Positions 23,826-34,642 of a stretch of DNA of 64,000 nt are shown piece after piece. The notes under the pieces are model-generated. The model was given only the letters and a program-made list of their open reading frames with translations. It was not told the origin of the DNA and made no database searches. The position numbers and the translations under genes are program-made. This DNA is from Lepeophtheirus salmonis (taxonomy: Eukaryota; Arthropoda; Copepoda; Siphonostomatoida; Caligidae). Location: contig NC_052136.2 in NCBI RefSeq assembly GCF_016086655.4, positions 5,332,001 through 5,396,000 of the forward strand. Direction: 5' to 3'. The number at the start of each line of letters is the position of its first letter. Position 1 is the stretch's first letter.

Positions 23826-25190
23826 GTGTTAAATCTGTTTCGGACAAAAGTAAACGTAAAAAAAATTGACCATCTCTTGGTGTTTTATCCAGATGTATTG
23901 TCTGTATTCGACACTAGAATGTTGGAAGTGAATTCAAGTGATTGTTTTCCCGATGGGTGTGATGTTCTGCTGGTCTCTGCTATTAAAAAAGTGGCCAACC
24001 ATCCTTCAAGGGGATTTTCCCCTATTATTAAAATAATTTTTCAGGGAAGGTATTTCTAACGGGTTTTTTGAAAGACACATTTCAATAAGGAAATTAATTA
24101 TTTTACCTAAAAAGGATAAGGATCCAAGATCTATAGAGAACCTTTGGCCTATGAACTATGCTCAACGTGTCCTATAAAATCTATAATTGAATCTTAGCAA
24201 TGAGATTAAGAAAGGTTTTACCTCATATTTTAAACTTGTCACTAGAAGGACCTGTTCCAGGTAGAGTCATGGAGGATGTGGTCAAAGGAATTAAGGAATC
24301 GATTGCACAGGCAACGAAATAAAATTCCAAAGTAGCAGTATTGACGATTGATTTTATAAAGGCATTCGACACGTATTTTACACGAATGGATAATGAAAAG
24401 TTTAAAGGCGCACGGTCTGGGAGATAAATTTTAAAGGAATAGTAATCCTATTACCTTTTATAAAAGAGAAAAGTATGATTTCAATGTTAATAGAGGATGC
24501 AGTCAAGGAAGTCCCATCCCCCCAGCTGTATTTATTATTGCCTTGAATCCATTATTAGAGGAAATCAATACATCAAAATATATATAAGGTACATAGGTAT
24601 TAAAGTGGGAGAGATGGTAAATGAAATTAAAGCTTTCGCTGATAACATTACTGTGATTCATTCAGGGATCCAAAAATATAATCAGACCTCTTTTAAGCAG
24701 ATATTACATATTTTAGAAGATAATGGGGAAAAAACTAGATTAAGGATTAATCTTTAAAAAACCAGATTATGATTGATTTTAATGATTTTTCTAATTTGAA
24801 CGTGTAAGTGTCAAACGTAGAATGAAAGTGCTAGGAACATTCATAACTTTGTATGGAAATGATGTTTTTGAAAAATGGAAATTATTATGCAAAAAAATTC
24901 AAAAAATAACGTCTAAGCACGCAATTTTTGTAAGCAAGAATATAGTGGCAAGAATTCAAGAATGAAATTAATTTATTTGATCTAAAATAACTCATATTTT
25001 GAAACTGACAACTTTATTGGATATTATATGCAAGAAAATTGACAAAATATGTGATAATTTTGTATCACCGAAACGAAGAAGCAGAAGGATATCTCGAACT
25101 CGTATTAATTTCTCCAAGAAGTTAGGTGGGCTTAGTTTATTCAAATTTAAAGATTTTGGAAAACAATGCTTTTTACATAGTCCAAACTAA
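23826..25190 (+). pseudogene. LINE ORF2 reverse transcriptase remnant
   Basis: Conserved RT blocks appear in order but in different frames: the pre-RT linker DVLLVSAIKKVANHPSRGF; ILPKKDKDPRSIENL (about 24100-24140); LNVSYKI in place of the usual PISLLNVSYKI (24160-24185); motif A as LTIDFIKAFDT (about 24340-24375); the RGCSQGSPI-PAVFIIALNPLL block (24491-24550); and motif C as FADN at 24635-24646, where LINE RTs have (F/Y)ADD. The second catalytic Asp is thus changed to Asn. After this come LGTFITLYGNDVFEKW (thumb) and KKLGGLSLFKFKDFGK (25119-25166). Several blocks between motifs A and B are deleted. The enzyme cannot be active. Confidence 0.75.
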
Positions 25191-25439
25191 TTTTTAATAA
25201 AGATTCCGAATCTAATAAAATACCAGAACAAACGTTCCATGAAATAACTGGCACTGCATTAGAGGGAGAGAAAGACAACGGCCTTGCAAAATTATACGGA
25301 TAACTAATGATATGAACCCATTTTCAAGCAGAAATTAATTACATAACCACAAAAGTACAGGTTCTGTTATATAAATTTAGATGCATAAGAACCCCTTTAC
25401 TTAAGGATTTACTGTAATATTGAAGAATATTGTGTTTAA

Positions 25440-25985
25440 TATGTTAAAAAATTAAAATTTATGTTCCTATAAAATATAGTTGTACCAAGTTACAAAAAAT
25501 AAAAATAAAAAATACTTATAACCCTATACATACATTTTGAATGTCTGTTATCAGTAAGGATATCATTTTTGTAAAGAATAACTAAGTTTGTAAATTAACC
25601 TTTGACCTCTCAAAATTTAATTTGAGTTATTGATCTCTATTTCCTCTAAAATTTTGATCGAAGTTGCGTTTTTAACGTTATGTGTTGGCTTGACCTCTAT
25701 CTTTATCAATTCATTTATAAGGAAAGATTTGATTAAATAACAAACCATTGATCAAATAGTAGTAAAGTGCTTATCTGTTATATTAATAAAGTAAAATTTG
25801 TATTCCTGGTCGTAAAGTAATTTTGGAATGTGCACATAATATTTAGAGTTGGGTTCAGCAGATATAAATATGTACTCTGCACACTCCTTTTTTGTTATTA
25901 TTGTGAGACTTCATATCATAGAAACTTTTGGAAAAACTTTAAAATTATTACATAAGGTTAATATCAATATCAAAAAGGAAAGAAA
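25440..25985. other. AT-rich spacer
   Basis: No gene, TIR or repeat recognised between the LINE tail and the R1-family repeat. Confidence 0.5.
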
Positions 25986-25989
25986 ATAT

Positions 25990-26363
25990 GAGATTGAAAT
26001 GCGTACATAGGCTCATTTGTGGGTCCACCTTTAAAGCTGTGAGACTACTTCTCCCAACAAATAATTATGAGCAATGAGTGGATTTAGTTCAAGCTCAGAG
26101 TGTTATATTGAAAAATAAAAGAAAAAAGAAGTATATATATGTATATAGAGTTGTAAATCTTTAATATTTTTAAACAGGCGATTTTTTTTTTTTTTTTTTT
26201 TGTTATTATTTATTTCTTGAGGTGAGAACATCTCAGTATTGAGTAACAACGTGTTAGCGTACTCATGAAAAATGTATATAAAACAAAGGAATTCTATATT
26301 ATTTTCTACACTTTTAAAGCAAAAGTTTGTCTGTTTGTCGTGTACTTCTGCTAGTAAATAACA
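25990..26363 (+). repeat. Dispersed repeat family R1, copy 2 (longest form)
   Basis: It matches 57955-58300 in the same orientation over several blocks: CCACCTTTA-A-CTG-G-GACTACTT, TAGAGTTGTAAATC, GAGG-TGA-AACATCT-AG-, TTGAGTAAC--CGTG, TTAAAGCAAAA-T--TCTGTT. This copy contains a 20-base T run at 26182-26201 that the other copy lacks. No coding frame is conserved between copies. The family could be a MITE or LINE-UTR fragment; ends were not resolved. Confidence 0.55.
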
Positions 26364-28480
26364 AATTAAATATTAAAATTATTTGTTTCTAACTCAGGAT
26401 CTAGATATAAAGTGGATTACATGTATAACAAAATTGGCAATCAAAGCTCTTAAATCAATTATATAACTGTTTTAAATTCTTATTTAAATGTTGCTGTTTT
26501 TTTTCCTTATAATCTGTTTGTTATTTTGTTTTATGTGTTCATTATATTGATCCTTTTTAAGAGTATATTGTAAAAATAAACTCTGATGTTTTTGATATCA
26601 CAATTAATGAAATATAAAATGTCATAAGAGCAAGAAATATATATATATATATAAATTACTAACCATAAAAGAACATATCCAACATTCAAGAGTTGATTAG
26701 AAGAAGGAATAAAATCTTCAAAATCTGACTTGGTTAGGTACTTTACATCTAGACTTTGACCTATTTTTTTTATCCTTGTGCATTTTTTCATCTACGGGGA
26801 GGGAATCTATTTAGTCACTAAATATTATGATTGAATATGTAATTACTTTTTGATACAGAAATAATCATAAACATAAGTTCAAGCTCTCTACAAACTATTT
26901 CAAAGATATTTGAAATCCAAACAACCTTTAATTTCAAACACTTTAACTCAAAGTATTAATTACATATACTCGAACAAAGTGTTAAACTTAGTTAAATTCT
27001 GACTACATACTTTGTTGTACATTGATTTTGAAGGGAAGAGCTTGAAATTATACGCATCCAAGTCATTTACGGTGTTTAAAATTAAAAGGGAAAAAAGTTG
27101 AGGCTTTTTGAGGATTTATCTCAACTCTGCAAGTTTCTATGTAGGAATGAAATAACAAAACTCATTTAAGTAAATAAGTACTCATGAAGTAGAATCTTTA
27201 AAAAAAAGATGTGTATACTCCGATCATTTTCCTTGTCTAATGTTATGATAGTAAACCTTTGATTCATGAGCCATTTTTGACATTGTTAAAAGAGTATGTA
27301 CCGGGCCGTGCAGAATTATTTACCGATTTTTGTTCAGAACATATCGCGGACAATAATGACATTTCGAATGACTTGAGAAACAAATTATTCATACATTTTT
27401 AGAATAATAAAATAGTTTGTGATCAAATTTAATCATTTAGGAAAAAGCTTCAGGGAGTTGGAATTGATCTTTTTGTGCACTCTTTTAACAGCTTCATTGA
27501 ATGAAAAAAAGAGCTTGCCCAAATAAATGCTTAATCAAATTAATGTAACTATAATTAAACTTGCTAAAATTGGCGTTGCTCAAATGAACGGACGCAAGAA
27601 TTGGCAGTATTGAGCCGATATTCCATAAAAGGCCGGTTTTTGCCAATTCTAATTTATTAGTACATAGAATTCATTAGAGTATAGTGTAGCTTTAATTGTC
27701 AACCATTAATTGAAGCACCCATTACATTTTAATGAATTCAAATAACTTATTACATTTTATTTACGAATAATATAGCTTCAAATACTTTGTTGCATTCAGA
27801 ATATGTATCTCTAAAACAAATATAACTCTGTTTATATGCATAATAAATGACAACAAAAATGTATATTTACCATTTGAAAATATTTCAGCTCATTGTCTCA
27901 TTTATTGTGTAAAAGTAACCAAAAATGAATGGGTATGTAAATTGCAAATGTAATAAATCATTTTCAAAAGACAATTACAAAAGGATTTTGATCATTTTTC
28001 TTGCCATATACACAATATAGATATTTTTTAAATGTAGATGAATATGTGTCTGTTTTTTTGTTTTTGTTGAAATGTTCATTAAATGACTGTCATTTACAAA
28101 TAAAATGAACTTTGCATGGTGCATACTTAAGTATGTAAGGATTTGATTTTTTGACATTCAAAAAAACCTTTTTTATTGGAATATAGACAATAATTTGTAA
28201 CATTAGATTTTACTTCGTTGTTACTACAGGTAGTACATGACACAAATATTTACATTAATTTTTTCGATGGTTTTGATCACATTTGCATATGTTTGGGAAC
28301 TTTGAGAATTTCGGAGAATTTTGTCCAAGTTGTAGGAAAAAATGAGATTTTTTTTTGATGAGGATAATGTAATAATAATCAATTCATTCAGTGATCGATA
28401 ATTAATTAATTTATGGTGTCATTTTTAACAGTTATTTATAAAAATTAAAAATTGACATAAAAGCTGAAATGCCGATAGTG
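26364..28480. other. AT-rich intergenic DNA; one possible decayed ORF
   Basis: There is an (AT)8 microsatellite at 26637-26653. At about 27250-27520 (+) one frame reads protein-like text (PLIHEPFLTLLKEYVPGRAE, then LFTDFCSEHIADNNDISNDL, then KKLQGVGIDLFVHSFNSFIE) with three stops. I do not recognise the family; it may be a transposon relic. No other feature is supported. Confidence 0.45.
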
Positions 28481-28481
28481 T

Positions 28482-28690
28482 TGTGTCAGTCCAAATTTAG
28501 GACTGAAGACAGGAGTCCCATCTAGTTCAGTTTGAGTCAGTTCCAGTTCAGTCCTACATATCAGTCGTAAAACTTATAAGTTCGGTCCTTGATGACGTCA
28601 ATCAACTTTATTTCTTCCTGTTTAAACCAGTTTTAGTACTGAGAGGCTTAAGGACCGGTCCTGTCACTGGACTGGGCCTAATAAAATATG
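28482..28690 (+). repeat. Dispersed CAGTCC/GGACC-rich repeat, copy 2
   Basis: It begins GTTGTGTCAGTCC like the copy at 10456 and carries the same alternating CAGTCC, GGACTG and GGTCC words. It ends GGACTGGGCC, giving loosely inverted ends. At about 210 bases it is the longer copy. Confidence 0.55.
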
Positions 28691-29189
28691 ACCAACGCAG
28701 CAATACCCATAGTAATAATACTCGTAAATAAATACTAAATAGTAATTTGAATTCTTAAAAATGTAATGGTTACTTCAATTAATTGTTGCAATTAAAATCA
28801 CGTAAATAAAGTATAATGCTACGTAGAAATTGTTTATTCTACAATCTGCATATACAAGCTAAAACATGTAGAAGAATTGAAATCCTACACAACATATACA
28901 TATTGATTATTTGGTTAAGAAAGAAAATTGAATAACTTCATATGGAGATATGTATTATATTTCAGGAATATCAATCTCTGAACAATTTGCATTGCAACTA
29001 TGTATTTAACGCCATCAATAAATATCCAAATGACTCAATTGACTAATGAGATGAAGTCTGCTTAATATCTTGTCTCTAAGATATAAATGACGATCAATAT
29101 TCAGTACTTTACTGGGTTGAAAGTTGAATCAGTTGAACAATTTCTTCAATTCTGAGTATTTACTCGTACGTTGATTTTTTTTTTATCTA

Positions 29190-29440
29190 GCAACCTGAAC
29201 AGTGTTTTATATTTTACAAAGCTTTTATCATATTTATTTCATTCTTGAGGAGATAACATCTAAATATGTAGTAACTTCGTGTGAATAGGCTTATGAATCA
29301 GGGAGAATAGCATTAATGATTTTTTCGGGAATTATAAGTGTTAGTTCTTGTTGGACTTGGAGTAGAATTAAAGATCGATATTGAAGTAATTCTTTGAATT
29401 TCCTTGCTAGGTTTTGAGTAGGACTTTAAAAGTGGTTTTT
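29190..29440 (+). repeat. Dispersed repeat family R1, copy 3
   Basis: It starts GCAACCTGAACAGTGTTTTA and includes GTTCTTGTTGGACTTGGAGT, colinear with 19440-19690. It also keeps GAGGAGATAACATCTAA and TAGTAACTTCGTGTG, the block shared with the copies at 26210 and 58140, so it links the family's two halves. Confidence 0.6.
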
Positions 29441-29746
29441 TTTATATATAACTTAAAAATTAACAACTATAAGTTGTTGTGAACAAGGCAACATTTGCCC
29501 CTTCACTTATATATGAAAAACAGAAGAAGAAAAATTAGGCACATCCTTTTTTTGACTTCCAAAATGGACAAAAAAACTTTTTGTACCCTCCCTTCTTCCA
29601 AAAATGTTTGATAGCTTAAAAGCAATGTAAATTGATTATGTGACAGTTTTTGGACTGAAGATAAGAAAATCACATTTTTTAGTATGTAATATACATGCAA
29701 CGGCAGTTGCTTAAAAGCCTATTGTTAATCTTGACAGGATAATTAC

Positions 29747-29773
29747 TTACAAGATCCTTAGAGGATCTTGTAA
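29747..29773. repeat. Perfect 11-bp hairpin
   Basis: TTACAAGATCC is followed by a 5-base loop TTAGA and its exact complement GGATCTTGTAA. It is isolated, with no run of T after it and no nearby gene, so no terminator or regulatory role is claimed. Confidence 0.75.
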
Positions 29774-32700
29774 TTGAAATATATGATACGAATTCCTGTT
29801 TATCTCAGAGGATTGTATTTTTATTCTTCAAAAAGCGTAAATTTATAAATAAGAAATTAAGTTCTAGAAAATTAATTCATTTCCAAATTATTGTTTGTAC
29901 AAAAAAAAAAAACTAAATGTTATACATCTTAAGTATGATTAAAACAAGGGTACAAGATATCTCCTTTTAAGGTTTTTAGAGTGCTCAAGAGAATTTGGAA
30001 CAACTTTTTATTGTTTTAATGAACAATAAGGCAGGATTTTTCTCAAACACATTACAAAAATTGTTTTTATGGGGTAATATAAAGTATTTTATTTAAGTGG
30101 CATAATTATATTAATGATAAATTTATCATATATATTCAATTAAGAAAATCATAATGATTTTTGTCCTTCTAATTCTCATAACTTTTCATTAGAAGGTGAT
30201 ATATAAGTATTTATAGTTAGGTTTTTTTTTTTTTTGGGGGAATAAATAAATAGACTTTGAAAGATGTGGAGTTGTTATGTTTTATGTGAAATTTAATAAT
30301 ATAAAAAAATAATAATTCCAAGAAATTTGAAACACTTCTTGCAAATGATTTCTTTTTATTCTACGTAACAAGATCTCAAATTTATCCCTAATTAGTGAAT
30401 TACATTGACTGATAGCAAAAAATAACAATTCAAATGATATACGTTGTTTAGATAGCAATAAAAGCTAACTTTATTATTACAATTATATTTCTCTCTCTAA
30501 CAGAGTTCCTACAAATATAAATAAAAATTGTATAAAATATTTAAAAATCTCTGTAAAAATAATTTCTGTTGATTTTTCAATTTTCTTTAAGAAGAGTGAA
30601 AGTTTTTGGATTTATTCTTCACATGATCTTGGTTGAGGTAGTTTCTTATTATGCCAAACCTATATTGTTCTCCTAAATGATATTCTGTTTATGAAACTGA
30701 ATCTGCGAATATCTCTATACCACTCATGGACGAAAAAAATCCCTGTCTATGAGTTATTCTGAGGCAAAAACCTTTTCAGTATTCAAGAGTTTCTTCACAC
30801 CACTTTGAACATGTTTATTTTGTCTGTGAGAGTTTTGACAATCAAAGCGAATTACGAAAATACAGGGTAACAAACTTTTTGTGGATTAAGGATGAAAAAT
30901 CCTTTTGCTCCTTACTGTATTTTTAATTTGATTATTTTTGCTGCATAATGAATTCATTACTTCACAGTTTTCATAGGAGTATAGGAACATTCCATAAAAA
31001 ATCTGAAACGACTGATTTATTTTACGATATCAGAAGTCAATTTATGTTAAAATGTATTTCTACAATGAATACTCCTTCCATTAAAAGATAGATGAGAGCT
31101 AAAGAGTGAGATAATAAGCTTCCTCCAAAGGGACGATATCCCTGAACATCAGGGATTGAAACGTGCTCCTAGGATATTCAAATGAAATTATATGAATTAA
31201 TGCAGATTCATATATCCTAATGTTCTGTCGAAAATATCAATCTTAATCGCCAATAAGCCAGAACTATAGTATTCAAATTCTTCCCTCTCATAGTCATAAA
31301 GTATTTTTACCATACGAGGTTTTGTGGTGATTCCCATTCCTAGTTACTAAGATATCTTTGGTTTATACATTTTTCCTTTAAGAAAAAAATTAATGATAAC
31401 TAATCTCTATTTAGGAGTAAGTGTAGGTAATTATTTTCCTTCAATAATATAGTTTATGCCTACGACAGTTGAACCTCCTAATGCTCTCAAAATAGTTGTT
31501 TTTTTCAATAGTTCGAAGTTTTCCAATACTCGGAATTGTAATGTCATTTATTTGCTTTTTTATGTTCAATAAAAAAGGGATTTCCTGATCTCCCCATCAT
31601 ACCTTCATTTGCCTGTACCAAAAGATGGATCAAATCATACTTGTATGCATTTAATTACAAGCATTTCACATTGTGTGCCGTTGAACTCTGTTCAATAAAT
31701 GTTAAAGATCAATAAATCCTACCTACATACATTAATGCTATGGCAAAACCTGCATTTTGTTAATCAAAAATTGTTCTATATATATTTCAAACATATTGAT
31801 TTTATGATGATATAGCACGTAGTATGTTGCAACCAAAGCGTGCGGAAGAGCGTTTATATATGGTATTATGGTCATAGCTTAATAATACATAAATATTTTT
31901 ACGTATCTATGTACGTACATATGTTTTCCTATCAATGGAATTTAAATGAGGTGTTCTTTCATTCGTAATCAAGACATGGAAGTGTGTTTGATTGATTGTT
32001 GTATCATATTAACAGTGTAAATTTGTCCGTTGGTATTAAAAATTATTTTGGTGTGGTAAGAGTGTTATAGTATTTAATAAAACTAAATAATGTATATTAT
32101 AAGAATTGCAGGCTATTAGTAGGTTCTTATATAGGTGTATAGGAAATTTGTTTATGTTATTAAGCCTCTGTTACTTTTCTTCACATGCTCACGTAAGCTA
32201 GCATACCGACTTTAAATACAATTTAACACCTAGTAATTGTTACATATGATACTATAAGTATCAGTGAACGAATGGAATACATTTTTACCATTATATACCT
32301 ATGAATTCATACTATAAAATAGTATGTTAATAAAAAAAAATCAGTTTAACAAAAAAAAAATTGGGGATAAATTTTTCGTCATTGGATCATTTTCAAGGAA
32401 AACTATAATTAATTAATTTTATATTCATAAAATTTTTATCCAAAAAAATGTTGTTCGGTATCCCGGTACTTCTGTGGAACAGGGAGATAGACAGATTTAA
32501 AACAATATTATACTGTTTTGATATTAGAACCAATATTTGCAGTTTAACTGAATCATAAAAAAGTATTCATTGTTGAAGTAACCTAATTGTTCTAAAGAGT
32601 ACAGAAATACTTATACATTATTTGGTGCAGGAATGTGTACGATAATATTGTTTTCTTGGCAATACTAGGCCCCATTTTTTTAATATATATAAATATGAAC

Positions 32701-33972
32701 TTTACAAATTTACTGAACTCCTTAGGTAAAACCAAGTTACTTAAACGAATACACTTAACTTCACTTGTAAAACAAAGATAATTACAATTATTGATTAATT
32801 GATTTGATAAATCCTTAAAAGGCTAACGACACTTTTACTTACATTAAGTTGCAAAAGTTATTAATCTCGATTAAATTATCATAATAATATATATTCTATT
32901 TAAAAAAGTTATATTGGTTACCAATAAAGTCTTATATAAATAAATAAAGATTAAAAGACCTAGGTATTTTAATTTATCCTACAAAATTTAGTTAAAAAAC
33001 TCATCATTGAATAAAAAATGACTATTGAAGCATTAAATTTATGAAATTAAAAACAAATTGAGAATTTCTAAAATAACGAGTTTGATTTTGTGTTGACACA
33101 CAACATACTTTAAGATTTTTTCTTCATTATCAATTTAAAGTTCAAATAATATTTCAAAAATAATTATAAAGAACAAAATAACTAGAATGACACTAATATA
33201 CTCATTATAATACTCTTAGATTCGTATTTTATCCCATGTTGTAATCCGAAATCAAAACTTACTCTTCGTTTCTTTTTGGACTTTGTCAATAATTATTGTA
33301 GAAAAATCCCTTAAAGACTAAAATAATTTTTTTTTTTTTAACAAAATCTTCAAAAATAAAATTAAAATATTTGCACGTGACAAAACATGCAAATTGAATG
33401 TTTTTATTCATTCAAAAATTTGTTAAAGTAACAAATATCTGCTTCAAAAAAGTTCATAGTAGCCTTGAGTAAGATTTTATTTTTTATTTCGTCATCAAGT
33501 TGATATTTCCGTAAAAATAGTTTTGACTGATTTTCATTACTTTGTCATTTTTGTTCAATATATGAAAAGTTTGATAAAGGTTAAAAATATTTTAAGAGTG
33601 ATAAATATTTATTAATACTATAAAATTGATACGTTTTTATTATCTTACACTTTATTGACTAGTTTTAAGGGGGATTTGTGGTCTTTTTCCTTGGGGTTAC
33701 TCTAAATTACGACAATGAAGGCCCCACTAAGAGTAGATTTTTCATAAATTAATAATTAAATCTTTCTAAAAAAAGGTCGTTTGAAATATAATAAACATAA
33801 AAAAGACCTTCCTTTTTTGTCTAAGATAACAAGGTTTAGATAGTTATTTGTTATTTTCTATTACAAAGTAATTACAAATTAAATTCAGATATTTAAAAAG
33901 AGAAAGAAGGAACCATGTACTATTGTTATCTTTGCCCTAGGTCCTGCTCACACCTCATTTTATAAGCTTAGA

Positions 33973-34642
33973 TACAGTGTGTTAAGATCAAATGGGCGTG
34001 AATACACCGGCGAATTGAATATAATGCAGCCTTGGTATGGCGTCTTTTCTTTTTTTTTTTGCTGTCAGAAACAATGTGTTTTAGTAAAGTTCTGGGTAAC
34101 AGGAGGAACGGCGTTGCGGCGTTACGATGATTTTTGCCGACAATAACATAGAGATTTCAAATTAAGCACTCTCAAATATGACTGGTGCCCTAATCCAGAC
34201 CGTGCAGAAGATTCGTAAGGCTATTTTGGAGATTGATTATCCCAGACAGTTTGCTGAGTGTACACAGATGTTACCTCATTAGGAATCAAATATGTCCCTT
34301 CCACGAGCAGTCCAGATCTTAATCCTATGTATTATTCTGTCTGGCCTATGTAGAATCCAAAACAAATCGAACATCTCATGCCATCAAGGACTCTCTGATT
34401 GCCTCCATCAAGTAGACAATAACCAACATGCCTAAGATATCCCTCTCCAATACATGTCCCTTCTTCCAGAATTGGATACAACCCGTGGTAGATGCTGGAG
34501 GTAGATACCTCAAATTAGCTCCTTTCTAACATTCATATGTACAATTCAAACATATTCTCAAATAAATCTGCCGAATCATGTTGCTTAAATGACAATTTAA
34601 ATATTTTCGAAAATGGTGCCGATTTGATCTTAACACTCTGTA
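33973..34642 (+). mobile_element. Internally deleted Tc1/mariner element
   Basis: The left end, TACAGTGTGTTAAGATCAAA at 33973, and the reverse complement of the right end at 34642, TACAGAGTGTTAAGATCAAA, differ at one base in the first 20 and continue AAAT-GGC. TA lies at each edge. At 670 bases it is about half a normal element. Only the transposase C-terminus remains, so it would be non-autonomous. The near-identical TIRs suggest a more recent insertion than the other copies here. Confidence 0.87.
34309..34529 (+). pseudogene. Tc1/mariner transposase C-terminal fragment
   Basis: It starts at SPDLNPMYYSVWP, the conserved 'SPDLNP-D---W' signature that carries the third catalytic region. After a one-step frameshift it continues YVESKTNRTSHAIKDSLIAS, then NMPKISLSNTC and a final DAGGRYLK, reaching a TAA at 34527-34529. 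One in-frame stop falls after IASIK. Everything upstream of SPDLNP (both HTHs and the first two acidic motifs) is missing, in keeping with the short element around it. Confidence 0.82.

Larger units (their letters stand above)
22284..25190 (+). mobile_element. Degenerate non-LTR retrotransposon (LINE)
   Basis: A gag-like ORF1 remnant (22284-23461) is followed by an ORF2 remnant (23826-25190) with reverse transcriptase motifs in the correct order. An apurinic-type endonuclease was not recognised; the roughly 360 bases between the ORFs are too short for one, so it is probably deleted. No terminal repeats are present, consistent with a non-LTR element. The phrases LPKKDKDPRSIENL and LNVSYKI and the 'GGLSLFKFKDF' block favour an L1/Tx1- or Tad-like lineage over CR1, but the clade is uncertain. 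Sequence 3' of 25190 up to about 25440 may belong to its tail. Confidence 0.75.
28695..33972. other. AT-rich intergenic DNA
   Basis: No gene recognised. It contains an R1-family repeat (29190-29440), an 11-bp perfect hairpin (29747-29773), a 14-base T run (30222-30235) and an 8-bp hairpin (31138-31156, ATCCCTGA/TCAGGGAT). A minus-strand frame around 31210-31340 reads up to 46 codons from an ATG but is unrecognised. Confidence 0.5.
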
